Assembly (NCBI GenBank): GCA_015059905.1 | Contig: SUZN01000007.1 | Coordinates: forward strand, 1-64,000 | Source: Rikenellaceae bacterium | Lineage (GTDB): Bacteria; Bacteroidota; Bacteroidia; Bacteroidales; Rikenellaceae | Reading direction: 5' to 3' | DNA length: 64,000 bases | Part shown: piece after piece, positions 8,867 through 17,490 of the stretch | Position numbering within the stretch: position 1 is the first letter of the stretch | How the letters are laid out: each line of letters starts with the position of its first letter | Notes under the pieces: model-generated | Told to the model about the DNA's origin: nothing | Database searches by the model: none | Seen by the model: the letters and a program-made list of their open reading frames with translations, nothing else | Made by a program: the position numbers and the translations under genes

Positions 8867-8894
8867 TTTTGAATTTTGAATTTTGAATTTTGAA
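8867..8894 (+). repeat. Heptamer tandem array (TTTTGAA) x4
   Basis: Four exact units, the reverse complement of the array at 2763. The array ends two bases before the -7 element of the ABC gene, so it occupies the spacer and -33 region; every unit supplies a TTTTG. Confidence 0.95.
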
Positions 8895-8895
8895 T

Positions 8896-8903
8896 TATCT
8901 TTG
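8896..8903 (+). promoter_or_regulatory. -7 element TATCTTTG directly before the LolD-like gene
   Basis: Perfect TAnnTTTG ending only four bases before the ATG at 8908, so the transcript would be leaderless or nearly so. The heptamer array supplies the -33 region. Confidence 0.65.
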
Positions 8904-8907
8904 TGAT

Positions 8908-9558
8908 ATGATTAAGGCGGAAAATATACACAAAAGTTACGGCACGCTGGAGGTGCTCAAAGGGGTTAGCCTTGAGGTCAAACCTCACGAGGTGGTTTCA
9001 ATCGTTGGTCAGAGTGGAGCAGGAAAGACTACCCTACTGCAAATCATCGGCACGCTCTCGGCGATGGATAGCGGCACGCTCACAATCGACGGCAAGCAAG
9101 TTGAGCGAATGAGCGATGACCAGCTCTCCGACTTCCGTAACCGCCGCATCGGTTTTGTGTTTCAGTTTCATCATCTGCTGCCAGAGTTCTCAGCACTTGA
9201 GAATGTGATGATACCCGCCCTCATTGCCCACCGCGAGCCCCAAGAGGTGGAGCAGGAGGCGAAGCAACTGCTTGAGATGATGAACCTTAAGGAGCGCCTG
9301 AAGCACAAGCCCAGCGCGTTGTCGGGAGGCGAGCAGCAACGTGTAGCCATCGCCCGCGCACTCATCAACCGCCCCGCCCTGCTGCTGGCTGACGAGCCCT
9401 CGGGCAACCTCGACTCAAAAAACCGCGAGGAGATACACTCGCTCTTCTTCCGCCTACGTGATGAGCTGGGGCAGACAACACTTATCGTCACCCACGACGA
9501 GGGTCTGGCATCAATGGCCGACCGCAAAATCACTATGCGTGACGGCGAAATAATCTAA
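8908..9558 (+). CDS. ABC transporter ATP-binding protein, LolD/MacB type
   Basis: About 216 residues from the ATG at 8908 (an in-frame TTG at 8890 lies inside the repeat array and the promoter). All ATPase motifs are present: Walker [10 protein letters not shown]-loop [12 protein letters not shown], signature LSGGEQQR, Walker [12 protein letters not shown] and switch His in VTHD. The GNLD sequence and the size fit the LolD/FtsE/MacB group that works with separate permeases in lipoprotein release or peptide efflux. No permease is adjacent; it precedes a DUF2400 gene by 5 bases. LolD is the likeliest assignment but not proven. Confidence 0.85.
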   Translation: MIKAENIHKSYGTLEVLKGVSLEVKPHEVVSIVGQSGAGKTTLLQIIGTLSAMDSGTLTIDGKQVERMSDDQLSDFRNRRIGFVFQFHHLLPEFSALENVMIPALIAHREPQEVEQEAKQLLEMMNLKERLKHKPSALSGGEQQRVAIARALINRPALLLADEPSGNLDSKNREEIHSLFFRLRDELGQTTLIVTHDEGLASMADRKITMRDGEII

Positions 9559-9563
9559 CCACA

Positions 9564-10334
9564 ATGGAGAAAGAGGAGTTACGCGAGCTGCTGGAGCATC
9601 TGCACGACAAATATAACCGAGCCGAGTTTATCGAGCCCGACCCAATCAGCATACCACACTCATTTTCGGACCGCCACGACCGCGAGATATCGGGTTTCCT
9701 GGCTGCCGCCATCGCCTGGGGCAACCGTAAGGCGATTGTAAAGAGTGCGCGCCGAATGATGCAGTATATGGACTACGCCCCTGCCGATTATGTGCGTAAC
9801 GCCTCGGCGGAGGAGCTGCGCCATCTGCAAACATATGTTCATCGCACCTTCAATGGGCAGGATTTCACCGACTTTGTGCTATGTATGCGTCACATCGTGG
9901 AGCGCTGGGGCGGCATAGGCGAGTTTTTCGAGTCGCAATATGAGGCGACACAGGATATGGCGCAGGTGCTGTCGCTCTTTCGCCGTGAGTTCTTTGCCGC
10001 AGAGCATAATCCCCACTGCGAAAAGCATCTCTCATCGATTGATAAGGGCGCAGCGTGCAAGCGACTGAATATGTATCTGCGTTGGTTTGTGCGCCGTGAC
10101 GAGCGAGGGGTTGATTTTGGTCTGTGGCGCAGGATTCCTATGTCGGCGCTCTATCTGCCACTTGATGTTCACACGGGCAATATGGGTCGCGCATTGGGTC
10201 TGCTTAAGCGCAAGCAGAGCGACTGGAAGGCGACCGCCGAGATAACTGCCGCGCTGCGAGAGTTTGACGCCGATGACCCTGTGCGATATGACTACTCGCT
10301 ATTTGGCGCAGGCATTGACGGATACCTAAAGTAA
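9564..10334 (+). CDS. TIGR02757/DUF2400 family protein
   Basis: A 256-residue protein with the conserved features of the TIGR02757 family: YNRAEFIEPDPISIPHSF near residue 20, GFLAAAIAWGNRKAI, then CKRLNMYLRWFVRRDERGVDFGLW and LYLPLDVHTGNMGRALGLL. The last segments resemble helix-hairpin-helix DNA glycosylase folds, but the family's biochemical role is not known. It sits between a LolD-like ATPase and a tRNA methyltransferase with 5- and 10-base gaps, so the three form one transcription unit. Confidence 0.85.
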   Translation: MEKEELRELLEHLHDKYNRAEFIEPDPISIPHSFSDRHDREISGFLAAAIAWGNRKAIVKSARRMMQYMDYAPADYVRNASAEELRHLQTYVHRTFNGQDFTDFVLCMRHIVERWGGIGEFFESQYEATQDMAQVLSLFRREFFAAEHNPHCEKHLSSIDKGAACKRLNMYLRWFVRRDERGVDFGLWRRIPMSALYLPLDVHTGNMGRALGLLKRKQSDWKATAEITAALREFDADDPVRYDYSLFGAGIDGYLK

Positions 10335-10344
10335 AACTGCAACT

Positions 10345-11061
10345 ATGCGAGGCAAAGGGTTTACATTCAAGCAATTCCATATCAACCACTCCCGTTGTGC
10401 GATGAAGGTCGGCACCGATGGCACACTCATCGGCGCGTGGGCGGCATTGCCCGACAGTTGTCGCCACATACTCGACATCGGCACAGGCTCGGGGCTGATT
10501 GCCATTATGGCTGCCCAACGCCACACCGAGGCTACTATCGCCGCCATAGATATTGACGAGGATTGCATCGCGCAGACCAAAGAGAATGTGGAAGCGTGCC
10601 CCTGGAGCAACCGCATAGAGGTATTTCACAGCTCGTTGCAGGAGTTTCAGCCTGTCCACAAGTTCGATGCGATAATCTCCAACCCGCCCTATTTTGTCGA
10701 TTCGCTGCTCTCGCCCGACGACAAGCGTACCACAGCACGCCACACGGCAACACTCTCATTTGAGGAGTTGGTAGAGGGCGTTATGCGACTGCTTGCCACA
10801 GAGGGTACGTTCTCGCTCATTCTGCCACCTGCCGAGTGCGATAGGTTTCTCTCGGCTGCACGTTGTCGGTTATTTGTCACGCGCCGCTGCGAGGTGTGGT
10901 CAACGCCCACAAGTGGCGTGAAGCGCATTATGACCGAGTTGAAAGCTACACCACCCGAGGAGATTCCTACAACAGAGAAGATTATCATCGAGGAGTATGG
11001 CGTGATGGGATATGGCGAAAAATATAAAGCCCTGACAAAGGATTTTTACCTAAAATTTTGA
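10345..11061 (+). CDS. trmN6: tRNA1(Val) (adenine(37)-N6)-methyltransferase (TrmN6/YfiC)
   Basis: A 238-residue class I SAM-dependent methyltransferase. The N-terminus FKQFHINHSRCAMKVGTDGTLIGAWA is characteristic of YfiC. The SAM-binding motif is DIGTGSGLIAIMAAQR and the catalytic N6-adenine motif is NPPYF in IISNPPYFVDS. C-terminal YGEKYKALTKDFYLKF also fits. It methylates A37 of tRNA1(Val) in E. coli; the same role is expected. Last gene of the three-gene unit starting at 8908. Confidence 0.9.
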   Translation: MRGKGFTFKQFHINHSRCAMKVGTDGTLIGAWAALPDSCRHILDIGTGSGLIAIMAAQRHTEATIAAIDIDEDCIAQTKENVEACPWSNRIEVFHSSLQEFQPVHKFDAIISNPPYFVDSLLSPDDKRTTARHTATLSFEELVEGVMRLLATEGTFSLILPPAECDRFLSAARCRLFVTRRCEVWSTPTSGVKRIMTELKATPPEEIPTTEKIIIEEYGVMGYGEKYKALTKDFYLKF

Positions 11062-11079
11062 TTATACAGACAAAACAAG

Positions 11080-11087
11080 TATATTTG
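11080..11087 (+). promoter_or_regulatory. -7 element TATATTTG of the DUF4831 gene
   Basis: Perfect TAnnTTTG, 28 bases before the ATG at 11116. Confidence 0.7.
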
Positions 11088-11115
11088 CTGAAACTACTGA
11101 TAAAGATTTTAGACA

Positions 11116-12024
11116 ATGAAACGAATTTTATCACTTTTAGCGTTGGCGGTAATCTCTATCGCAAGCGCATCGGCACAGAATGAGACATACTGCGCTGTAG
11201 CAGGTCCATATTACAATGCTGCGGGCAAACTCGTTATCTCTGACCCCAGCACTACATTGCAGGTACAGCTGACTGTGAAAAAGGAGCAGACCGTTGTAGG
11301 TCCTTATGCAAAGTATGCACAGAAGTACCTTGAGGTGCGTCCCGCATTGGTTGAGCGCACAACATACAGCGTTACAAATGCCGCTATCGCCCTCGCCCCA
11401 GAGTGCGCCGCAACACTTCCAGCTGACGCTTCAACATCATCAGCAGGCACATACCTCGGCTCGCAGGATGAGTTCGCAAAGATTAGCCCCGACCGCCTTT
11501 CTTCAAACACATACAGTCTGGAGGATGCAGCACAGCAGGCGGCACAGATGATTTTCTCAATCCGCAAGCACCGTATGGAGCTTATCACAGGTGAGGCGGG
11601 CGAGAATGTCTTTGGCGGCGGCTTGAAGGATGCGCTTAAGGCTCTGGATGAGAAGGAGCAGGAGTTGCTGGAGCTCTTCCTGGGCAAGAAGATAACAACA
11701 ACATCAACTCATTCGTTTATCGTTCCTATGACTGCGGGCGCAACAGAGTATGTTGTTGCGAAGTTCGCTTCGCAGGGCGGTTTGAAGCCAGCCACTGCCA
11801 CCGATGGCGACATCATCAAGCTGACACTCACCCCATCGGCTGCAACACCAAAGTTGAGCAGCATCTCGGAGGTTGAGTCAAACAACAAAGCAGCAATAGC
11901 AGTTCGCATCGCCAATATGGCAAACTGCTCGGTTGCGGCAGGCAATAAGGTTGTAGGCAGCGCAACACTCCCTGTATTTGAACTGGGTCGCACAGCATAC
12001 ATCCTCAACACAGCAAAGAGATAA
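11116..12024 (+). CDS. DUF4831 family exported protein
   Basis: A 302-residue exported protein with signal peptide MKRILSLLALAVISIASASA. Features of the DUF4831 family are visible: an early beta-rich part with VVGPYAKYAQKYLEV, a helical section with AAQMIFSIRKHRMELITGEAG and a later KKITTTSTHSFIVPMT. These proteins are confined to Bacteroidota and have no known function. It has its own promoter and a strong terminator (12041-12077), so it is a single-gene unit. Confidence 0.8.
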   Translation: MKRILSLLALAVISIASASAQNETYCAVAGPYYNAAGKLVISDPSTTLQVQLTVKKEQTVVGPYAKYAQKYLEVRPALVERTTYSVTNAAIALAPECAATLPADASTSSAGTYLGSQDEFAKISPDRLSSNTYSLEDAAQQAAQMIFSIRKHRMELITGEAGENVFGGGLKDALKALDEKEQELLELFLGKKITTTSTHSFIVPMTAGATEYVVAKFASQGGLKPATATDGDIIKLTLTPSAATPKLSSISEVESNNKAAIAVRIANMANCSVAAGNKVVGSATLPVFELGRTAYILNTAKR

Positions 12025-12040
12025 GAGATTTTTCACAAAT

Positions 12041-12077
12041 AAAGGCTGCCTCCTTCCAAAGGTTGCAGCCTTTTTTC
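12041..12077 (+). terminator. Rho-independent terminator after the DUF4831 gene
   Basis: AAGGCTGC/GCAGCCTT stem (12042-12049 with 12065-12072) followed by TTTTTT, 17 bases after the stop codon. Confidence 0.88.
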
Positions 12078-12109
12078 TTAAACTCGAAGAAGTGGGTAAC
12101 ACATCAAAA

Positions 12110-12727
12110 ATGATAACCCTGCTTGGCAAGATGCGTAAGCAGATGAACGGAGCCGTAGCCGACGCAATGTTTTATTATGGAGCAAATTACGGTCTTAACT
12201 ACGGCGTGAGTCTCCCTACCGTGCGCGAGATAGCGCAACAGGAGGAGTGCGACCACTCGCTGGCGCAATACCTCTTCAAACAACAGGTGCGCGAACTAAA
12301 GCTCGCGGCATTGCATATTGCCGACCCTGCGGAACTCACTCCTACCACTGCGATGGAGTGGGCTGCTGGCATAAACAACTCGGAGCTTGCCGAGGAGGCA
12401 GCCTTCGCGTTACTGCATCGCGCGCCTGCCCTGAAGGAGATTATACCACAATGGATGGCAAGCAACAACGAGTTTGCCGCCTATGCAGCGATGATGGCAG
12501 CAGCACGCTGCAAGAGCCTATCAGCCGAAGAATTAAGCCTCATCACAAAGGTTGTCGAGCACTACCTCACATCACGTCCCATAGCGCAGGGCGCGGTGGC
12601 AATGCTCGCCTCGGCATACCTCAACGATGAGTTAAAGGATTGCGTAAAAGAGGTGTTGGCTTCGCTTGCACCATCCCCTGCCACAGAGTATATCAGCGAG
12701 GAGATGAGCTGGCGAATGGAGTTTTAA
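12110..12727 (+). CDS. HEAT/DNA-alkylation-repeat-like protein
   Basis: 205 residues from the ATG at 12110; a longer frame would start inside the preceding gene and run through its terminator. It is nearly all helical, with repeated ~35-residue helix pairs (LAQYLFKQQVRELKLAALHIAD, EEAAFALLHRAPALKEIIPQWM, EFAAYAAMMAAARCKS). The order and the YGVSLPTVREIAQ N-terminus recall the AlkD-like DNA alkylation repeat family. Catalytic Trp/Asp residues of AlkD cannot be confidently aligned, so glycosylase activity is not claimed. Its end overlaps the convergent thioredoxin gene by 4 bases. Confidence 0.65.
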   Translation: MITLLGKMRKQMNGAVADAMFYYGANYGLNYGVSLPTVREIAQQEECDHSLAQYLFKQQVRELKLAALHIADPAELTPTTAMEWAAGINNSELAEEAAFALLHRAPALKEIIPQWMASNNEFAAYAAMMAAARCKSLSAEELSLITKVVEHYLTSRPIAQGAVAMLASAYLNDELKDCVKEVLASLAPSPATEYISEEMSWRMEF

Positions 12728-13047
12728 TAGACCTCAAGGCGCTCCTGATGGCGCAGTTCGTTGGTTAGCTCCTGCGTTGTCATCACACCGCTATGTCGCC
12801 ACAGCAGTCGCCCCTCACGAAAGAGGATAAGCGTAGGCACGGCGTGTATGCGAAAGTGGTCGGCAAGAAAACAATTCTCTGGGCGGTCAATATCCACTCG
12901 CACCACATCCACTAATGAGGATAGTTGTTCCTGCACACTATCAAGCACAGGGTGCATCGCCTTGCAAGGTCCGCACCAATGGGCGTAGAAATCCACCAAC
13001 ACAAATTTCTCACCCGCAGTGAGAGATTTCAAATCGCTTATTGTCAT
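12724..13047 (-). CDS. Thioredoxin
   Basis: A 107-residue single-domain thioredoxin with the active site WCGPCK (FYAHWCGPCKAM, Cys about 26 and 29) and the cis-Pro in HAVPTLILF. No signal peptide, so cytoplasmic. It should reduce protein disulfides with electrons from thioredoxin reductase. It has its own promoter at 13077-13084. Whether this is the housekeeping TrxA or an accessory one cannot be told. Confidence 0.93.
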   Translation of the reverse strand: MTISDLKSLTAGEKFVLVDFYAHWCGPCKAMHPVLDSVQEQLSSLVDVVRVDIDRPENCFLADHFRIHAVPTLILFREGRLLWRHSGVMTTQELTNELRHQERLEVY

Positions 13048-13076
13048 TGCTAAAGAGTTTTAGAACTCCTATCATC

Positions 13077-13084
13077 CAAAGATA
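13077..13084 (-). promoter_or_regulatory. -7 element TATCTTTG of the thioredoxin gene
   Basis: Perfect TAnnTTTG, 29 bases before the start at 13047. Confidence 0.7.
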
Positions 13085-13089
13085 GTGCC

Positions 13090-13131
13090 AAAAAAAATTA
13101 GGCTATCCAACCTTAAAGTTGCGATAGCCTA
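13090..13131 (-). terminator. Terminator of the radA operon
   Basis: TAGGCTATC/GATAGCCTA stem (13099-13107 with 13123-13131), with an A run at 13090-13097 giving a U tract on the minus strand. The stem-loop resembles the one after rho at 41285. Confidence 0.85.
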
Positions 13132-13158
13132 TTTTATTGATATTATTGAAGAGATTTA

Positions 13159-13608
13159 TCACTCCTGCGTCGAAGCCTCATACATCAGATAGTGGCACTC
13201 CTCCATTCCAAGCCTTTGGTAAACACGTTGTGCATCGGTGTTGGTCTTATCAACATATAACCTCACCTGCAAAACTTGCTCCTGGGCGGCAAGCTCCCTG
13301 ACCTTGGCGTACATCGCCTTAAAGACTCCCCTACCCCGAAGCTCTGGCACGACATAGACGCTCTGTATCCACCAATACCAGCCATTGTTCCAATCACTCC
13401 ATTCGCGCGTAATCATCAGGCTGGCAACGGTTTTACCGCCTACTTCTGCTATGATATAGCTTCCTTTCGATTCATCCTCCAGCGCCGCCTTCACACCCCT
13501 TGCGACCACATCGCCATCCAGCAACAGACCTTCAGACTCCAATGCCATCACAGTCTGAAAACCCGTTATGGTTTCAATATCCTTTATGCTCGCTCTTGAG
13601 ATATTCAT
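13159..13608 (-). CDS. GNAT family N-acetyltransferase
   Basis: A 149-residue acetyl-CoA-dependent acyltransferase. Motif A of the GNAT fold is visible as VYVVPELRGRGVFKAMYAKV (acetyl-CoA pyrophosphate loop RGRGVF), preceded by strand-rich GSYIIAEVGGKTVASLMITREWS and followed by VRLYVDKTNTDAQRVYQRLGMEEC. Substrate unknown. Last gene of the operon that starts at 18357, 9 bases after radA. Confidence 0.9.
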   Translation of the reverse strand: MNISRASIKDIETITGFQTVMALESEGLLLDGDVVARGVKAALEDESKGSYIIAEVGGKTVASLMITREWSDWNNGWYWWIQSVYVVPELRGRGVFKAMYAKVRELAAQEQVLQVRLYVDKTNTDAQRVYQRLGMEECHYLMYEASTQE

Positions 13609-13617
13609 AGCAAAATT

Positions 13618-14982
13618 TTACAAGGTAAAGAGCGCAGGAGGTAATTCGCCTATATTATTTATATAGATTACCTCAATACCCTTGGGCGTTTTGATATTCT
13701 TACGCAGGAAGCCCGATACGATAATCTTCCTAAAGCCCAGTCGTGCCGCCTCGCTGATGCGTTGCTCACTGCGTGGTGCAGGACGTACCTCACCCGACAA
13801 GCCAACCTCGCCCGCACAGCAGATACCATCCAGTATAGCACGATCGTAATACGACGACACCACCGCCGCCACAATCGACAAGTCAAGTCCCGTATCAGCC
13901 ACACGGAAGCCGCCTGCAAAGTTCAGGAATACATCCTTCTGGTACATCTTCATACCTACACGCTTCTCCAAAACAGCCAACAACATACTCATACGGCGCG
14001 AGTCGTAGCCCGTAGCATTACGCTGTGGCGTGCCGTAGGCGGCATTTGTCACCAGCGCCTGCACCTCGATAAGATAGGGTCGTACGCCATCAACCGAAGC
14101 ACCAACCGCAATACCACTCAACGGCTCATCGTAGTGCGAGAGCAATATCTCGGAGGGATTCTCCACTGCGCGCAAGCCGCTATCAAGCATCTCAAAAACA
14201 CCAATCTCAAAGGTAGCTCCAAAGCGGTTTTTGATGCCTCGCAGAATACGATAGACATTATTTCCATCGCCCTCAAACTGCAACACTACATCGACGATAT
14301 GCTCCAAAATCTTTGGACCTGCAATGGTGCCGTCCTTGGTGATGTGACCGATGATGAAGATTGATGTACCTGTGGTCTTGGCATACTTCAGAAGCGATGC
14401 GGCACACTCCCTGATTTGCGACACACTACCCGCCGAGGAGTCAATCGTCTGCGTGAAGATGGTCTGAATGGAGTCAATCACAACCACATCGGGCTTCTGC
14501 TGCTCAATCTGCTGAAGGATATTTTCCAGCAAGGTTTCGGCGTAGATATAACACTCTTCGTTGCCTATACCCAATCGCTCGGCACGCATACCTATCTGCT
14601 CTGCCGACTCCTCGCCCGAGACATACAACGTGCGCAAACCGTGCGCGGTCAGGGCAAGCTGAAGGCTCAAGGTTGATTTGCCAATACCTGGCTCGCCACC
14701 CAGCAACACCAGTGACCCTGGCACCAAGCCACCGCCCAACACGCGATTTACCTCGGCATTGCACATATCGAGTCGCTGATGTGTCGAGGGCTTAATCTCG
14801 CTCACACGCTGTGGCACGCTCTGTGGCGCATTCACAGCAACCGCCGCCGACACCGACGAAGCTTTGGTAATGACCTCCTCGGTGAAGGTGTTCCACTCGC
14901 CGCACGCAGGGCATCGACCCAACCACTTGGGCGACTCATAGCCACACTCGCGACAGAAATATGCTTTTTTAATCTTTGCCAT
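13618..14982 (-). CDS. radA: DNA repair protein RadA
   Basis: A 454-residue RadA/Sms. N-terminal zinc finger with Cys 10, 13, 24 and 27 (CRECG...CPACGEW), RecA-like ATPase with Walker A GGEPGIGKST and Walker B VVVIDSIQT, the RadA-specific KNRFG motif (GIKNRFGATFEIG) and a C-terminal Lon-protease-like domain (VGLSGEVRPAPRSEQRISEAARLGF). RadA drives branch migration in recombinational repair. Its start overlaps the rseP stop by one base, indicating translational coupling. Confidence 0.97.
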   Translation of the reverse strand: MAKIKKAYFCRECGYESPKWLGRCPACGEWNTFTEEVITKASSVSAAVAVNAPQSVPQRVSEIKPSTHQRLDMCNAEVNRVLGGGLVPGSLVLLGGEPGIGKSTLSLQLALTAHGLRTLYVSGEESAEQIGMRAERLGIGNEECYIYAETLLENILQQIEQQKPDVVVIDSIQTIFTQTIDSSAGSVSQIRECAASLLKYAKTTGTSIFIIGHITKDGTIAGPKILEHIVDVVLQFEGDGNNVYRILRGIKNRFGATFEIGVFEMLDSGLRAVENPSEILLSHYDEPLSGIAVGASVDGVRPYLIEVQALVTNAAYGTPQRNATGYDSRRMSMLLAVLEKRVGMKMYQKDVFLNFAGGFRVADTGLDLSIVAAVVSSYYDRAILDGICCAGEVGLSGEVRPAPRSEQRISEAARLGFRKIIVSGFLRKNIKTPKGIEVIYINNIGELPPALFTL

Positions 14983-16307
14983 TAGTTAGTGAAGAGTCTG
15001 TAAATATCGTTTCCGTTGGCATATATAACAAGTGCGAGCAGGATGGCGAAGCCAATATACTGCATAACCTCCAGGAACTTCTCGCTCGCCTTTCTGCCTG
15101 TAATCATCTCCCACAATGTGAAGAGTGCGTGACCACCATCCAAACCTGGGATAGGCAGGATATTCAACACTGCCAGCATAACCGACAAGAAGGCTGTCAT
15201 CGACCAGAAACGCAACCAATCCCACTCCGATGGGAAGATATTACCGATAGAGATAAATCCACCCAACTCCTCATACATCTTTGTCTTGGGCTGGAAGATA
15301 AGTTTCAACTGCTCCCAATAATCGACAACAGTATCAATAGCCATATTTACGCCCGCAGGGATAGCCTCCAGCAGAGAGAATGTGCGTGTACGAGGCTGGA
15401 ACATATCAGCCTTCATTATAACGCCCATCTTGCCCTCCTCGTTTACAGGCACTCGCAACTCAATACGCTCGCCCGCACGCAGGACAGTCAAATGAGCTGT
15501 GTCACCCTTGATTGCAGGCAGAATTTGCTCGGTCATCGTAACCACATCGATATCGGTGCGTGAGCCACACGCCACGACCTCATCGCCCGCCAAAAGACCC
15601 GCCTCCAGAGCCGCTGGCGCTGCCACAGAGTCAATCACAAAAGGCACGCGCAACATATACAAGTCCTCATATTCGCGGTTGCGACGCATCGCAAGCAACT
15701 CATCAAACGGAATAGTGAAATCAACCTCGGCGCCCCCACGCTCCACAACAACGTGGCGGTCATCCTTTGTCAGAAGCAGCATCTGGCGAATCTCGTTCAC
15801 ATCGTCAATCTTCACATCGTCGATAGAGATAATCTTATCGCCATCCTTGAAGCCCATACGCTCGCCCGCCTCGTTAAATACGTAGCCCCACTTGGCATCC
15901 TCGTTGGCAAAATAGCTCTCGCCCCAAGTGTAACGGATACCCGAGTATATCATCATTGCAAGCAGTATATTCATCACTACGCCCGCAATCATCACCAGGA
16001 AACGCTGCCACGCTGGCTTTGCGCGGAACTCCCAAGGCTGCACGGGTGCCTGCATCTGCTCCAAATCCATACTCTCGTCAATCATACCCGCAATCTTCAC
16101 ATATCCACCCAGCGGCAGCCAGCCTACACCATACTCGGTGTCGCCACGCTTCCACTTGAAGAGCGAAAACCAGGGGTCGAAAAATATGTAAAACTTCTCT
16201 ACTCTAATCTTGAACATTCGTGCCACGATGAAGTGACCAAACTCGTGTATCGCTACCAAGAGCGACAAGCTCATAAAAAACTGAACTACTTTAATTACTA
16301 TATCCAT
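14982..16307 (-). CDS. rseP: RIP zinc metalloprotease RseP (site-2 protease)
   Basis: A 441-residue intramembrane protease. HEFGH (residues 21-25) in the first membrane helix is the zinc-binding active site and LPIPGLDGGH in the C-terminal membrane region gives the third ligand. Two PDZ-like regions lie between. RseP cleaves membrane-bound anti-sigma factors and remnant signal peptides. Gene order dxr-rseP is common; here it is followed by radA. Confidence 0.96.
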   Translation of the reverse strand: MDIVIKVVQFFMSLSLLVAIHEFGHFIVARMFKIRVEKFYIFFDPWFSLFKWKRGDTEYGVGWLPLGGYVKIAGMIDESMDLEQMQAPVQPWEFRAKPAWQRFLVMIAGVVMNILLAMMIYSGIRYTWGESYFANEDAKWGYVFNEAGERMGFKDGDKIISIDDVKIDDVNEIRQMLLLTKDDRHVVVERGGAEVDFTIPFDELLAMRRNREYEDLYMLRVPFVIDSVAAPAALEAGLLAGDEVVACGSRTDIDVVTMTEQILPAIKGDTAHLTVLRAGERIELRVPVNEEGKMGVIMKADMFQPRTRTFSLLEAIPAGVNMAIDTVVDYWEQLKLIFQPKTKMYEELGGFISIGNIFPSEWDWLRFWSMTAFLSVMLAVLNILPIPGLDGGHALFTLWEMITGRKASEKFLEVMQYIGFAILLALVIYANGNDIYRLFTN

Positions 16308-16321
16308 CTTAAAAAACTAAT

Positions 16322-17476
16322 TTATTTCAACTTCAAATACTCAGCCGCCAATGCTCGTGACTCCTCATTCGAGAGCTCGTAATCCTTCAGCGTAGGGTGC
16401 TCAACAAACGAAGCGCGCCCAAGGGCATACTCTATCGAGGCTGTGATGTCGGTAAAACGACACTTGCCCGCCAAAAATGCAGCCACAGCAACCTCGTTTG
16501 AGCCATTCATCACGCACGACGCTGTACCTCCGCGACGCATACAATCGTAGGCGATATCAAGCGCGGGATACTTCACGCGGTCAGGCTCGGCAAAGGTAAG
16601 CGTAGGGTTTGCCAGAAAGTCAAATCTCTCCTCGGGACGTAATGCACGACGAGGGAACATCAACGCATAACTGATAGGCATATGCATATCGGGTGTGCCG
16701 AGCTGCGCCTTGATAGCGCCATCCTCAAACTCAACCATAGAGTGAACTATTGACTGCGGATGTATCAAAACAGAGATTTGCTCCGCATCCATTCCAAACA
16801 ACCAATGCGCTTCAATGACTTCGAAGCCTTTGTTCACAAGCGTAGCCGAGTCAATGGTAATCTTCGCGCCCATAGACCATTGCGGATGCTTCAATGCCCG
16901 CTCGGGGGTGACATCCTTCAGCTCCGATGCAGGCAGATCACGCAATGCACCACCACTGCAAGTGACAATCAATCGTCTTACGGGCGACTGCTCACCTACC
17001 AGGCACTGGAAGATTGCCGAGTGCTCGGAGTCAATCGGCAGAATTGGCACACGCTTCTCGGCAGCCATACGCATCACAAGGTCGCCACCCACAACAAGTG
17101 TCTCCTTGTTTGCCAGCGCAATCTTCTTGCCCGCCTCAATAGCCGCCACCGTAGGGTGCAGACCCGCATAACCGACAAGAGCATTGACCACAACATCAAC
17201 CTCCGACGAGCGCACCACCTGACAGATGGCATCACTGCCCGTATATACTTTGATTGGATACTCCTTGAGCGCCTCCTTCAACAGAGGATATTTATCTTCG
17301 GCAGCAATAACCACCACATCGGCATCGAACTCGATAGCCTGCTGCGCCAGCAACTCCCAATTATTACCCGCCACAAGCGAGTTTACCTCAAACATCTCGG
17401 GGTTTTCGCGCACGATATCGAGCGTCTGAACACCGATTGAACCTGTTGAGCCAAGTATTGATAATCTTTGTTTCAT
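16322..17476 (-). CDS. dxr: 1-deoxy-D-xylulose-5-phosphate reductoisomerase
   Basis: A 384-residue enzyme of the MEP isoprenoid pathway: converts DXP to MEP with NADPH and a divalent metal. NADPH-binding GSTGSIGVQTLDIV at the N-terminus, LANKETLVVGG, the metal-binding PIDSEHSAIFQCL and the catalytic loop HPQWSMGAKITIDSATLVNKG region are intact. IspE of the same pathway is at 46835. Fourteen bases separate it from both neighbours, so it is in the middle of the operon. Confidence 0.98.
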   Translation of the reverse strand: MKQRLSILGSTGSIGVQTLDIVRENPEMFEVNSLVAGNNWELLAQQAIEFDADVVVIAAEDKYPLLKEALKEYPIKVYTGSDAICQVVRSSEVDVVVNALVGYAGLHPTVAAIEAGKKIALANKETLVVGGDLVMRMAAEKRVPILPIDSEHSAIFQCLVGEQSPVRRLIVTCSGGALRDLPASELKDVTPERALKHPQWSMGAKITIDSATLVNKGFEVIEAHWLFGMDAEQISVLIHPQSIVHSMVEFEDGAIKAQLGTPDMHMPISYALMFPRRALRPEERFDFLANPTLTFAEPDRVKYPALDIAYDCMRRGGTASCVMNGSNEVAVAAFLAGKCRFTDITASIEYALGRASFVEHPTLKDYELSNEESRALAAEYLKLK

Positions 17477-17490
17477 CGGGGGAACAAATG

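Noticed and set aside
11978..12109. Longer N-terminus for the HEAT-like protein, overlapping the DUF4831 gene
   Set aside because: It would overlap the preceding gene and translate through its terminator hairpin; the ATG at 12110 gives the family-like start.
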